Assembly (NCBI RefSeq): GCF_902459735.1
Contig: NZ_CABPRV010000013.1
Span: 1 to 64,000 of the forward strand
Length of the DNA: 64,000 bases
Direction of reading: 5' to 3'
DNA from: Pandoraea capi
GTDB taxonomy: Bacteria > Pseudomonadota > Gammaproteobacteria > Burkholderiales > Burkholderiaceae
The position numbers were made by a program, and so were the translations under genes. The notes below the pieces were generated by a model. The model saw only the letters and a program-made list of their open reading frames with translations, was not told where the DNA came from and made no database searches. Below are positions 54,766 to 64,000 of this stretch, one piece after another (within the stretch, counting starts at the first letter, position 1; each line of letters begins with the position of its first letter).

Positions 54766-54980
54766 GACGCTCGGCAGGGCGTCTGTGGACGTCCTCGCCA
54801 GTACACTCTGGTACTTCTCTCACTTCTCCCTGCTTTTTTGCCTGCGGACGGCTTTTTTCTGTCAGCCGTTTGCTTCGTCTTCTCGCGAACTACGCGGTGC
54901 GACACCCGCCATGCCGCCATGCCACGCATGACGGCGTTACGGCCGACGGGCGCCTGTCGTTCCTTTGATGGTCTGCCGGA

Positions 54981-55862
54981 TTACGCGACGGTATGGTTCG
55001 CGAGCATTTCCAGCGCACGCACCATGCCCGAGTGATCCCACGCTGCGCCACCGTTGGCGGCACAGGCGTTGAACAGTTCTTGCGCGGTGGCCGTGTTCGG
55101 CAGCGACACGCCGAGGGTCTTCGCCGTCTGAAGCGCCAGGTTCAGATCCTTCTGGTGCAGGGCGATACGGAAGCCCGGCTCGAAGTTACGCTTGACCATG
55201 CGCTCGCCGTGCACTTCCAGAATGCGCGACGATGCAAAGCCGCCCATCAGCGCTGCACGAACCTTGGCGGGATCGGCACCGGCCTTCGAGGCGAACAGCA
55301 GGGCTTCGCCCACGGCTTCGATCGTCAGGGCGACCACGATCTGGTTGGCGACCTTGCACGTCTGGCCTGCGCCGCTTTCGCCCACGAGCGTGATGTTCTT
55401 GCCCATGAGTTCGAAGAACGGCTTCACGTCGTCGAACGCGGCTTGCGAGCCGCCGACCATGATCGACAGCGACGCGGCCTTCGCGCCCACTTCGCCGCCC
55501 GAGACCGGTGCGTCGAGGTATTCGCAGCCGAGTGCCTTGATCTTCTTGGCGTATTCCTTGGTTTCGATCGGCGAGATCGAGCTCATGTCGACGACGATCT
55601 TGCCGGCGGAGAGGCCTTCGGCCAGACCGTCCTGACCGAACAGCACGGCGCCGACGTCAGGGGTGTCGGGCACCATCACGAACACGATATCGGCGCGCTT
55701 GGCGACTTCCTTGGCCGACGTGCAGACGGTGGCCTGACCATCGATCAGGTCTTGCGGGGGCGTGCGGCGCTCGTACAGGAACAGCTTGTGACCGGCGTTT
55801 TGCAGATGCTTTGCCATCGGCGCGCCCATGATGCCCAGACCAATAAAACCGAGTTGTGCCAT
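54981..55862 (-). CDS. garR: 2-hydroxy-3-oxopropionate (tartronate semialdehyde) reductase
   Basis: The enzyme reduces tartronate semialdehyde to D-glycerate with NAD(P)H. The 293 residues belong to the beta-hydroxyacid dehydrogenase family: nucleotide motif GFIGLGIMGAPMAKHL at residues 5-20, DAPVSGGEVGAKAASLSIMVGG near 117-138, and catalytic Lys170 in GQTCKVANQIVV. ATG at 55862 with AAGGAG upstream was chosen. It follows hyi after 292 bases and ends the operon. It could equally be called glxR; the two names denote paralogues of the same activity. Confidence 0.93.
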   Translation of the reverse strand: MAQLGFIGLGIMGAPMAKHLQNAGHKLFLYERRTPPQDLIDGQATVCTSAKEVAKRADIVFVMVPDTPDVGAVLFGQDGLAEGLSAGKIVVDMSSISPIETKEYAKKIKALGCEYLDAPVSGGEVGAKAASLSIMVGGSQAAFDDVKPFFELMGKNITLVGESGAGQTCKVANQIVVALTIEAVGEALLFASKAGADPAKVRAALMGGFASSRILEVHGERMVKRNFEPGFRIALHQKDLNLALQTAKTLGVSLPNTATAQELFNACAANGGAAWDHSGMVRALEMLANHTVA

Positions 55863-56154
55863 TTCGAGACTCCTTGTTGCCAAAGTTTGAAGTGTTGTTG
55901 CCGGGCGCCGGACGAGCAGGGCGCCAAGGCGTGAGCGGCATCGATGCCGTGCATGCCTTGTGATTGACGCGTCCCCCGGACTCCGGCCGCATGCCCCCTG
56001 CATGCGGCCGGCGGGGCCCTTCCTCGTCGAAACCCGGTCGGGCGGCGCGACGCACCGGATGCGCCGTCACCGTCATGTCTTGCGCACTGCGCCGGGGGAG
56101 GCGAGGTGCGGTTGAACCGGGGGTGTGCGGGTCAGGCTCGTGCGTTCGTGCCGC

Positions 56155-56946
56155 TCAGGCGGCTTCGCGCAGGCCCGCAGCCTTGAACCAGCCGAGGCCG
56201 TCGGTCGTGGTCGTCGCGGGCTTGTACTCGCAGCCGATCCAGCCCTGATAGCCAATGCGATCGAGGAACGCAAACAGGTACGCGTAGTTGATTTCGCCCG
56301 TGCCCGGTTCGTTGCGGCCCGGGTTGTCCGCGAGTTGCACGTGAGCGATGCGCGCCAGATTCGTCTCGATGGTCTTGGCCAGTTCGCCTTCCATGCGCTG
56401 CATGTGATAGATGTCGTATTGCAGGAACAGATTGTCCGAGCCGACGGCGTCGAAAATCTCCAGTGCCTGCTTCGTCCGGTTCACGAAGAAGCCGGGAATG
56501 TCGTACGTGTTGATCGGCTCGACCAGCAGACGGATGCCTTCGGCTTTCAGGGCGTCGGCGGCGAAGCGCAGGTTGCCCACGAGCGTTTCCGTGGCGGCTT
56601 GCGTCGACAGGTCGGCGCTTTGCTTGCCCACGAGGCAGTTCAGTTGCTTCACGCCGAGCGCCTTGGCGTAGGTGATGGCTTCGCCCACGCCGTCGCGGAA
56701 CTCGGCCACGCGATCCGGGAAGATGGCGATGCCGCGCTCGCCCGCATCCCAGTTACCGGCGGGCAGGTTGTGCAGCACGAGGTCGAGCTGATACTGGTTC
56801 AGCTTGTCGGCGATCTGGTCGCGGTGAAACGCGTAGGGGAACAGAAACTCCACGCCGCGAAAGCCCGCTGCGGCGGCCGCCTTGAAGCGGTCGAGGAACG
56901 GCACCTCGTTGAACAGCATGGTCAGGTTGGCGGCAAATTTCGGCAT
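56155..56946 (-). CDS. hyi: Hydroxypyruvate isomerase
   Basis: Hyi interconverts hydroxypyruvate and tartronate semialdehyde. The 263 residues form a xylose-isomerase-like TIM barrel: MPKFAANLTMLFNEVPFLDRF at the start, LLVEPINTYDIPGFF with metal ligand Glu143, and GCEYKP with the second Glu near residue 240. Position between gcl and garR supports the assignment. Spacers of 226 bases upstream and 292 bases downstream are long for an operon and show no gene; they may hold additional promoters. Confidence 0.93.
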   Translation of the reverse strand: MPKFAANLTMLFNEVPFLDRFKAAAAAGFRGVEFLFPYAFHRDQIADKLNQYQLDLVLHNLPAGNWDAGERGIAIFPDRVAEFRDGVGEAITYAKALGVKQLNCLVGKQSADLSTQAATETLVGNLRFAADALKAEGIRLLVEPINTYDIPGFFVNRTKQALEIFDAVGSDNLFLQYDIYHMQRMEGELAKTIETNLARIAHVQLADNPGRNEPGTGEINYAYLFAFLDRIGYQGWIGCEYKPATTTTDGLGWFKAAGLREAA

Positions 56947-57172
56947 TGCGCTGACTCCTCTCTCTTTTTTAGGGGGTGGTTTCGACGATTCGATACAAGG
57001 GTGATGCTTGGGTGAGCCGGGGTACGACTGGGTGTCGCCAGGTATTGCGTGGTATTGCTTGATGTGGCTCGGTGCTGCTGGATTGCGGAGCGCGTGCTTT
57101 GGCCGTTACGGGGTCTAGCCGAAAGCGGAGGGGACGCACGCGCCCCGCAAACCGTTGGCAGTGCTGGCGGAC

Positions 57173-58939
<1,767 letters not shown>

Positions 58940-58994
58940 GTGACTCCTCCAGTGAGTAATAGTGAATCGTTGTTGGAGGTCACTTTAAGCCGGT

Positions 58995-59026
58995 ACGATT
59001 TGTTTGATAAGATCACAAAAGATCGT
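58995..59026. promoter_or_regulatory. Candidate LysR operator between gcl and its regulator
   Basis: ACGATTTGTTTG (58995-59006) and CAAAAGATCGT (59016-59026) form an imperfect inverted repeat around an AT-rich centre, with GATC in both halves of the spacer. It lies 36 bases before the LysR gene start and 56 bases from gcl, as expected for an autoregulated divergent pair. Confidence 0.5.
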
Positions 59027-59061
59027 TTTTTTAAGAACAAAAAGTATCGAATGGAGACGCG

Positions 59062-59973
59062 ATGGACCGTTTCAAACAAATTGAAACCTTCGTGCAGGTG
59101 GCCGAGGCGGGCAGTCTGGCCGCCGCAGCCCTCAAGGAGGGGGTCTCGCCGGTGATCCTCGGGCGGCGCATCGACGCCCTCGAAAAGCGACTCGGCATCA
59201 AGCTCATGTACCGTTCCACGCGTCGCCTGGCGCTCTCGGAGGAGGGCGGCGCTTTTCTGGAGCGTTGCAAACAGTTGCTCGGCGACTGGGACATGGCGGA
59301 GAACGAGATCAGCGCCGGGCGGCATGCCGTCTCCGGTCACCTGATCGTGTCCGCCCCGGCGGCGTTCGGTCGCAAGCACGTGGCGCCGCACGCGCCCGCG
59401 TTCCTGCGCCTGCACCCGGAGGTTCAGATCTCGTTCAATCTGACGGACCGCGTGGTGGACATCGTGCGCGAAGGCTACGACATGGGGATCCGCATCGGCG
59501 GCTCGGTCGATCCGAACTTCGTGGCCGTCAAACTCGCCCAGAACCGGCGTGTGGTGTGCGGCACGCCCGCTTATTTCGCACGGCACGGCCGTCCCAAGAC
59601 GCTGGAGGATCTGGCCAAACACAACTGCCTCGCGTTCAATCTGCAAGGCGGACAGCAACGCGGCTGGTACTTCAAGCGGCAGGGCAAGCTGGTGACGACA
59701 CGCGTGGCGGGCAATCTCGATTGCAACGACGGGGAGTTGCTGCACCGCTGGGCGCTCGAAGGGCTAGGGCTCGGCTGGCGCTCGACGTGGGAGATTCAGC
59801 GCGAACTGTTGTCAGGCGAGCTGGAAACCGTGCTGGACGAATACGCACTGCCAGACTACGACATTCTGGCCGTCTATCCGCAGCAGCGCTTTCAGCCCGC
59901 CCGCGTGCGGCTCTTCATCGAGCAGTTGCGGCAGATTTACGCGCGTCCGAACTACTGGCTGGAGAACGGTTGA
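59062..59973 (+). CDS. LysR-family regulator, probable activator of the gcl operon
   Basis: The 303 residues have a LysR winged helix (MDRFKQIETFVQVAEAGSLAAAALKEGVSPVILGRRIDALEKRLG) and an effector domain with LIVSAPAAFGRKHVAPHAPAFL and DCNDGELLHRWALEGLGLGW. It belongs to the same subgroup as the regulator at 18591. Divergent placement next to gcl makes it the likely regulator of glyoxylate use. The effector may be glyoxylate or allantoin-derived, which is inference. Confidence 0.93.
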   Translation: MDRFKQIETFVQVAEAGSLAAAALKEGVSPVILGRRIDALEKRLGIKLMYRSTRRLALSEEGGAFLERCKQLLGDWDMAENEISAGRHAVSGHLIVSAPAAFGRKHVAPHAPAFLRLHPEVQISFNLTDRVVDIVREGYDMGIRIGGSVDPNFVAVKLAQNRRVVCGTPAYFARHGRPKTLEDLAKHNCLAFNLQGGQQRGWYFKRQGKLVTTRVAGNLDCNDGELLHRWALEGLGLGWRSTWEIQRELLSGELETVLDEYALPDYDILAVYPQQRFQPARVRLFIEQLRQIYARPNYWLENG

Positions 59974-60072
59974 CGTGATGGGAAGGCTGTGAGGACACCA
60001 CCGAGAGGGACGGGGACGGGGCCGGGAAGGGCGCCGGAAAGCATCGTGTGGCGGGCACCGATAGGACGGGTG

Positions 60073-60101
60073 TTGATGATCGACATGAAATCCGCTAGAA
60101 T
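60073..60101 (+). promoter_or_regulatory. Promoter of the rpsF operon
   Basis: TTGATG (60073-60078), 17 bases, TAGAAT (60096-60101), followed by CGCGGG, a GC-rich discriminator typical of stringently controlled ribosomal promoters. The -10 is embedded in the near-dyad AGAATC-GCG-GGTTCT (60097-60111), very like the sequence at typA. Confidence 0.7.
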
Positions 60102-60168
60102 CGCGGGTTCTGCAACCTTGCTGCACTGGTTCTGACGCCCAGGCAGCTTTGTCCATAAGGAGCAACAT

Positions 60169-60546
60169 ATGCGTCATTATGAAATCGTATTCATCGTTCA
60201 CCCCGATCAGAGCGAGCAAGTGCCTGCCATGATCGAACGCTATCGTGGCACGGTCGAGTCCCGCCAGGGCAAGATCCACCGCGTCGAAGACTGGGGCCGT
60301 CGTCAACTGGCCTACATGATCGAAAAGCTGGCCAAGGCTCACTACGTTTGCATGAACATCGAATGCGACCAGGAAACTCTGGACGAGCTGGAACACGCAT
60401 TCAAGTTCAACGACGCCGTTCTGCGCCACCTCGTCGTCAAGATGAAGAAGGCTGAGACCGCACCGTCGCCGATGATGAAGGAAGTGGCCCGCGAAGAAGC
60501 CAAGAAGGCTGTCGCGACGCCCGCGACCGAAGCTGCTGCTTCGTAA
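60169..60546 (+). CDS. rpsF: 30S ribosomal protein S6
   Basis: S6 binds 16S rRNA with S18 on the 30S platform. The 125 residues begin [25 protein letters not shown] and contain [25 protein letters not shown] and [19 protein letters not shown]. The C-terminal tail is long, Glu/Ala/Lys-rich and ends TEAAAS. AAGGAG precedes the start. The order rpsF-priB-rpsR-rplI is the classic proteobacterial operon. Confidence 0.97.
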   Translation: MRHYEIVFIVHPDQSEQVPAMIERYRGTVESRQGKIHRVEDWGRRQLAYMIEKLAKAHYVCMNIECDQETLDELEHAFKFNDAVLRHLVVKMKKAETAPSPMMKEVAREEAKKAVATPATEAAAS

Positions 60547-60592
60547 TTAGCGCACCGGAACGCATCAGGGTGCCAACGGAAACATTGACCGC

Positions 60593-60895
60593 GTGAATCG
60601 CCTACGGCTCGAGGCCAGCATCGTCGAAATCGGCACGCTGCGCTACACCCCGGCCGGGCTTCCCGTCATCGATGTCACGCTGGCGCACGAGGGAACAGCC
60701 GAAGAGGCGGGCGTAGCCCGTCAGGTCGAGTTCTCGATACCGGCAGTTGCGATCGGTCCCATCAGTGCCAAAGTCATGGCGTTGGGACTTGAGAAACCGG
60801 CTCAGTGGGCTGGGTTTCTGGCAAAGAAGCATCGCAATAGCCGCACCCTGGTGTTTCACATCACAGCATTGCAAGCATTTGAAAAGGATTGTTGA
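60593..60895 (+). CDS. priB: Primosomal replication protein N (PriB)
   Basis: PriB is a dimeric single-strand-binding OB-fold protein that helps reload DnaB at stalled forks. The 100 residues begin with GTG ([32 protein letters not shown]) and include [18 protein letters not shown] and [19 protein letters not shown]. It ends 2 bases before the rpsR start, so translation is probably coupled. Confidence 0.94.
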   Translation: MNRLRLEASIVEIGTLRYTPAGLPVIDVTLAHEGTAEEAGVARQVEFSIPAVAIGPISAKVMALGLEKPAQWAGFLAKKHRNSRTLVFHITALQAFEKDC

Positions 60896-60897
60896 AC

Positions 60898-61179
60898 ATG
60901 CCGCGTCCTAACGGTAAAAACAAGAAGTTTGATCGCCGCCGCCAACAGCAAAACCCGCTGTTCAAGCGCAAGAAGTTCTGCCGCTTCACCGTCGCCGGTG
61001 TCGAGCAGATCGATTACAAGGATGTCGAAACGCTGAAGGACTTCATCGGCGACAACGGCAAGATCACCCCGGCTCGCCTGACGGGCACCAAGGCGCACTA
61101 CCAGCGCCAGCTCGATACGGCTATCAAGCGCGCGCGTTTCCTGGCGCTGCTGCCGTACACCGATCTGCACGGTGCTTAA
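60898..61179 (+). CDS. rpsR: 30S ribosomal protein S18
   Basis: S18 partners with S6 on the 30S platform. The 93 residues contain the basic N-terminus [17 protein letters not shown], the motif [20 protein letters not shown] and the signature [38 protein letters not shown] at 60898 was chosen because the upstream three codons overlap priB. Confidence 0.96.
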   Translation: MPRPNGKNKKFDRRRQQQNPLFKRKKFCRFTVAGVEQIDYKDVETLKDFIGDNGKITPARLTGTKAHYQRQLDTAIKRARFLALLPYTDLHGA

Positions 61180-61206
61180 TCGCCAGTCGACGAAGGAGAA
61201 TAGATA

Positions 61207-61659
61207 ATGCAAGTGATTCTGCTGGAAAAAGTCGTCAACCTGGGTAACCTGGGCGACATCGTGAAGGTCAAGGACGGTTTCGCACGTAACTTCCTGATCC
61301 CGACGAAGAAGGCTCGCCGCGCCACCAAGGACGCGATCGCCGAATTCGAAGTTCGCCGCGCCGAACTGGAAAAGGCTGCCGCCGACAAGCTGGCTACGGC
61401 GCAAGCCGAAGGCGAAAAGCTGTCGGGTCTGACCGTTCAGATCGCACAGAAGGCCGGCGTTGACGGTCGTCTGTTCGGTTCGGTCACCAACTTCGACATC
61501 GCCGAAGCCCTGGGCACCCAAGGTTTCAAGGTCGAGAAGATGCAAGTGCGTCTGCCGAACGGCCCGCTCAAGACCGTGGGTGACTTCCCGGTTCAAGTGG
61601 CACTGCACACGGACGTCGTGATCGACGTCACGGTGTCGGTGCTGGGCGAGCACGCCTAA
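61207..61659 (+). CDS. rplI: 50S ribosomal protein L9
   Basis: L9 binds 23S rRNA near the L1 stalk and limits frameshifting. The 150 residues begin [32 protein letters not shown], the N-terminal domain signature. A long connecting helix (about 40-75, Glu/Ala/Lys-rich) and a C-terminal domain follow ([19 protein letters not shown]). It ends the operon before a strong terminator. Confidence 0.97.
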   Translation: MQVILLEKVVNLGNLGDIVKVKDGFARNFLIPTKKARRATKDAIAEFEVRRAELEKAAADKLATAQAEGEKLSGLTVQIAQKAGVDGRLFGSVTNFDIAEALGTQGFKVEKMQVRLPNGPLKTVGDFPVQVALHTDVVIDVTVSVLGEHA

Positions 61660-61695
61660 GTCGTACCCGCGTCAGCTTCCCGACGCGAATAAAAG

Positions 61696-61727
61696 ACGGA
61701 AGTCGGTCTACCGGCTTCCGTTTTTTT
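61696..61727 (+). terminator. Intrinsic terminator of rpsF-priB-rpsR-rplI
   Basis: ACGGAAGTCGG pairs with CCGGCTTCCGT (one G-U) around TCTA and runs into seven T. It lies 37 bases after the rplI stop. Confidence 0.92.
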
Positions 61728-61938
61728 ATGTCTGTCCGTTCTGTTGCTGTTCCGTCATGCATGGCCGCCGGAAGATCCGGTTGCCGGTCATACGCCGATC
61801 TACGCCGACCGCCTTCCGGTTGCGCGCTCGCCTCCATCCACGTCACCGTTCGATAGCGCCACCTTATGCTGCCTCCAGGGAAACTGCTGAACAAACCACG
61901 CTCGGAAAAATCGTCGCGCAAGCGGGATTTCGCCGGGG

Positions 61939-61966
61939 CTGACCGGGATCGCGGGGACGGTATAAT
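61939..61966 (+). promoter_or_regulatory. dnaB promoter, near-leaderless
   Basis: CTGACC (61939-61944), 16 bases, then a perfect TATAAT (61961-61966). The dnaB ATG at 61974 is only 7 bases past the -10 box, so the mRNA would start at or next to the initiation codon. Confidence 0.6.
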
Positions 61967-61973
61967 GCCCGGC

Positions 61974-63341
61974 ATGAACGCGCCCGATCCCCAGCTCGAT
62001 TCACTCAAGGTGCCACCGCACTCCATCGAGGCGGAGCAATCCGTGCTCGGCGGTTTGCTGCTCGATAACAGCGCCTGGGATCGTATCGGCGACTTCCTGT
62101 CCGAACACGATTTCTATCGGTACGACCACCGACAGATCTATCAGCACATCGGTCGCCTGATCTCCGGCGATCGTCCTGCCGACGTCATCACCGTTTTCGA
62201 ATCGCTCACTTCCGCCGGCAAGGCCGAAGATGTGGGCGGGCTCGCCTATCTGAACGCACTGGCGCAGAACACGCCAAGCGCGGCAAACATCCGTCGTTAC
62301 GCCGAAATCGTGCGCGACCGTGCGGTGCTGCGCAAGCTCGTGACCGTGGCCGACGAAATTGCCTCGGATGCTTTCAATCCGCAAGGCAAGGAAGTGCGTC
62401 AGATGCTCGACGAGGCGGAGGCGAAAGTGTTCGCCATCGCCGAAGAGGGCTCGCGCAGCACGAGCGGCTTTCTCGAACTGCAACCGCTGCTCACGCAGGT
62501 TGTCGAGCGTATCGACGAGCTGTACCACCGCGAAGGCGGTAGCGACATCACCGGTATTCCGACGGGCTTCGTCGATCTCGACCGCATGACGTCCGGTTTC
62601 AACGGTGGCGACCTGATCATCGTGGCCGGCCGCCCGTCGATGGGTAAGACGACGTTCTCGATGAACATCGGCGAGCACATCGCGGTGGAGGAGGGGTTGC
62701 CCGTTGCCGTGTTCTCGATGGAAATGCCGGGCACGCAGCTCGCCATGCGTATGCTGGGTTCGGTGGGGCGTCTCGATCAGCATCGTCTGCGTACCGGCAA
62801 GCTGGTCGACGAAGACTGGCCGAAGCTCACGCATGCCATGCAGAAGATGAACGAGACGCAGTTGTTCGTCGACGAAACGCCGGCGCTCAATCCGATGGAA
62901 TTGCGTGCGCGCGCGCGGCGTCTGGCGCGTCAGTGCGGCAAGCTCGGTCTGATCATCATCGATTACCTTCAGCTGATGAGCGGCTCGGGCGGCGGTGAGA
63001 ACCGCGCCACTGAAATTTCCGAAATCTCGCGTTCGCTCAAGGGCCTCGCCAAAGAGCTGAACGTGCCGGTGATTGCGCTCTCGCAGCTGAACCGAAGTCT
63101 CGAACAGCGTCCCAACAAGCGTCCCGTGATGTCGGATTTGCGCGAATCGGGCGCTATCGAACAGGATGCCGACATCATCCTGTTCATCTATCGCGACGAA
63201 GTCTACAACCCCGATACCCCAGACAAGGGCACGGCCGAGATCATTATCGCGAAGCAGCGTAACGGTCCTATCGGCCACGTGCGCCTGGCGTTTATCGGTG
63301 CCTACACGAAGTTCGACAATCTGGCCGGCCCACAATACTGA
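61974..63341 (+). CDS. dnaB: Replicative DNA helicase DnaB
   Basis: DnaB is the hexameric 5'-3' helicase of the replication fork. The 455 residues have the N-terminal DnaG-interacting domain (VPPHSIEAEQSVLGGLLLDNSAWDRI) and the RecA-like motor: Walker A GRPSMGKTTF from residue 219, MEMPGTQLAMRM near 247, Walker B LIIIDYLQLMSG near 326 and LRESGAIEQDADIILFIYRDE near 384. ATG at 61974 was chosen for the family N-terminus; another ATG three codons upstream overlaps the -10 box. No intein or insertion interrupts the gene. Confidence 0.96.
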   Translation: MNAPDPQLDSLKVPPHSIEAEQSVLGGLLLDNSAWDRIGDFLSEHDFYRYDHRQIYQHIGRLISGDRPADVITVFESLTSAGKAEDVGGLAYLNALAQNTPSAANIRRYAEIVRDRAVLRKLVTVADEIASDAFNPQGKEVRQMLDEAEAKVFAIAEEGSRSTSGFLELQPLLTQVVERIDELYHREGGSDITGIPTGFVDLDRMTSGFNGGDLIIVAGRPSMGKTTFSMNIGEHIAVEEGLPVAVFSMEMPGTQLAMRMLGSVGRLDQHRLRTGKLVDEDWPKLTHAMQKMNETQLFVDETPALNPMELRARARRLARQCGKLGLIIIDYLQLMSGSGGGENRATEISEISRSLKGLAKELNVPVIALSQLNRSLEQRPNKRPVMSDLRESGAIEQDADIILFIYRDEVYNPDTPDKGTAEIIIAKQRNGPIGHVRLAFIGAYTKFDNLAGPQY

Positions 63342-63454
63342 CGCCCGATTTCCACCTGTTCGGATGCGCGTGCGGTAACGTATGCCTCCGACGAGGTAGA
63401 ATGTGACGTTTTTGTGTCGACCCGTCCCCTATCAATACCCGGAGTTTCCCCATA

Positions 63455-64000
63455 ATGTTCGGTCGCTTCATGCCCACCGAGGGCAAGTTCTTTGACCTGT
63501 TCAACCAGCACGCGGCGTGCATGGTGGCAGGCAGCCGTGAGCTGTCCACCATGCTCAACGACCTGCCCAACGCCGAGGCACGTACCGTTGCCGTGCAGAA
63601 CAACGAGAAGAAAGCGGATCGCATCACGCACGAGACCATCGACTTGATGCACAAGACGTTCATCACGCCTTTCGACCGCGATGAGATCCATAAGCTGATC
63701 AGCACCATGGACGACATCCTGGATCTGATGGAAGACGTGGCGACGGCCGTCTGGATGTACGACATCAAGAGCGTGCCGAGCGAGGCCCGTACGCTCGGCG
63801 AGATCTGCGTGAAGTGCTGCGAGCGTGTGCAAAGCACGGTCGCACTGCTCAACGACATGGATCGCGCGCGCGATATCCTGAAGCTTTGCGAAGAGATCGA
63901 CGGCCTCGAATCGGAAGCCGATCGTTTGCTGCGCGCATCGCTGTCGAAGCTGTTCCGCGAAGAGGCGGACGTGAAAGAGCTGATCAAGCAGAAGGCTGTG
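63455..64000 (+). CDS. DUF47 / PhoU-like phosphate transport accessory protein, 3' end missing
   Basis: The frame is open from ATG at 63455 to the window edge, giving 182 residues so far. The sequence starts MFGRFMPTEGKFFDLFNQHA, followed by all-helical PhoU-like repeats, including TFITPFDRDEIHKLISTMDDILDLMEDVATAVWMYD, the DUF47 signature with acidic metal-binding residues. In many proteobacteria this gene precedes pit, a low-affinity phosphate transporter, which would lie just outside the window. The upstream TAGAAT at 63397 may be its -10 box. Confidence 0.93.
   Translation, partial: MFGRFMPTEGKFFDLFNQHAACMVAGSRELSTMLNDLPNAEARTVAVQNNEKKADRITHETIDLMHKTFITPFDRDEIHKLISTMDDILDLMEDVATAVWMYDIKSVPSEARTLGEICVKCCERVQSTVALLNDMDRARDILKLCEEIDGLESEADRLLRASLSKLFREEADVKELIKQKAV

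Larger units (their letters stand above)
61660..61973. other. Spacer between rplI and dnaB
   Basis: The first part contains the rplI terminator and the last 35 bases the dnaB promoter, both listed separately. About 200 bases between them (61730-61938) show no gene, tRNA or repeat that I can support. Confidence 0.65.

Overview
The window is chromosomal DNA of a high-GC betaproteobacterium of the order Burkholderiales. Gene content and protein style (RNase R beginning MSKYPYPIPSREE, primosomal priB between rpsF and rpsR, rimP-nusA-infB-rbfA-truB, an Sbp-CysTWA-CysB block) fit Burkholderiaceae. Pandoraea is my best guess, but this is an inference from familiarity and not a search. I see no phage, insertion sequence, CRISPR array or plasmid gene. 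The window starts inside a tRNA-Leu(CAG) gene and ends inside a DUF47/PhoU-like gene.

Layout. 1-8.2 kb: tRNA-Leu, rnr, rlmB, an unrecognised orphan, tal, rpiA, a coiled-coil/zinc-ribbon membrane protein and yggX. 8.3-17.3 kb: argA divergent from hrpA across a symmetric -10 element, then a secreted beta-propeller protein, an EI24-domain membrane protein and a CinA-N-like protein. 17.4-21.2 kb: a quinone-oxidoreductase-like dehydrogenase with a divergent LysR gene, a SnoaL-like protein and an FNR-type regulator. 21.5-31.7 kb: information processing, with scpB, rluB, then rimP-nusA-infB, rbfA and truB. A terminated leader of about 90 nt precedes rimP. 31.9-35.6 kb: a cold-shock protein, an acyl-CoA thioesterase, a second orphan with an internal duplication and a tripeptide repeat, and azlCD. 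35.6-40.9 kb: marR, then an EmrAB/NodT-type tripartite efflux operon. 41-48.3 kb: typA, a 3-hydroxyisobutyryl-CoA hydrolase-like gene, lexA with two SOS boxes, and an FAD monooxygenase divergent from a TetR gene. 48.4-54.7 kb: sulfate uptake (sbp, cysT, cysW, cysA), cysB and an asparaginase. 54.7-60 kb: glyoxylate carboligase, hydroxypyruvate isomerase and tartronate semialdehyde reductase with a divergent LysR gene. 60-64 kb: rpsF-priB-rpsR-rplI, dnaB and the start of a DUF47 gene.

Working together. Gcl joins two glyoxylate into tartronate semialdehyde, Hyi links this to hydroxypyruvate, and GarR reduces it to glycerate. Sbp with CysTWA imports sulfate under CysB. The marR/nodT/emrA/emrB set forms a regulated inner-to-outer-membrane pump. 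RimP, NusA, IF-2, RbfA and TruB couple transcription, 30S maturation, initiation and tRNA modification.

Most genes are standard. The less ordinary material is regulatory (a symmetric divergent -10, a terminated rimP leader, near-leaderless promoters, a dyad shared by the typA and rpsF promoters, repeated MarR-site candidates). There are also two unrecognised orphans and 9-bp in-frame repeats that recur in disordered tails of several genes.
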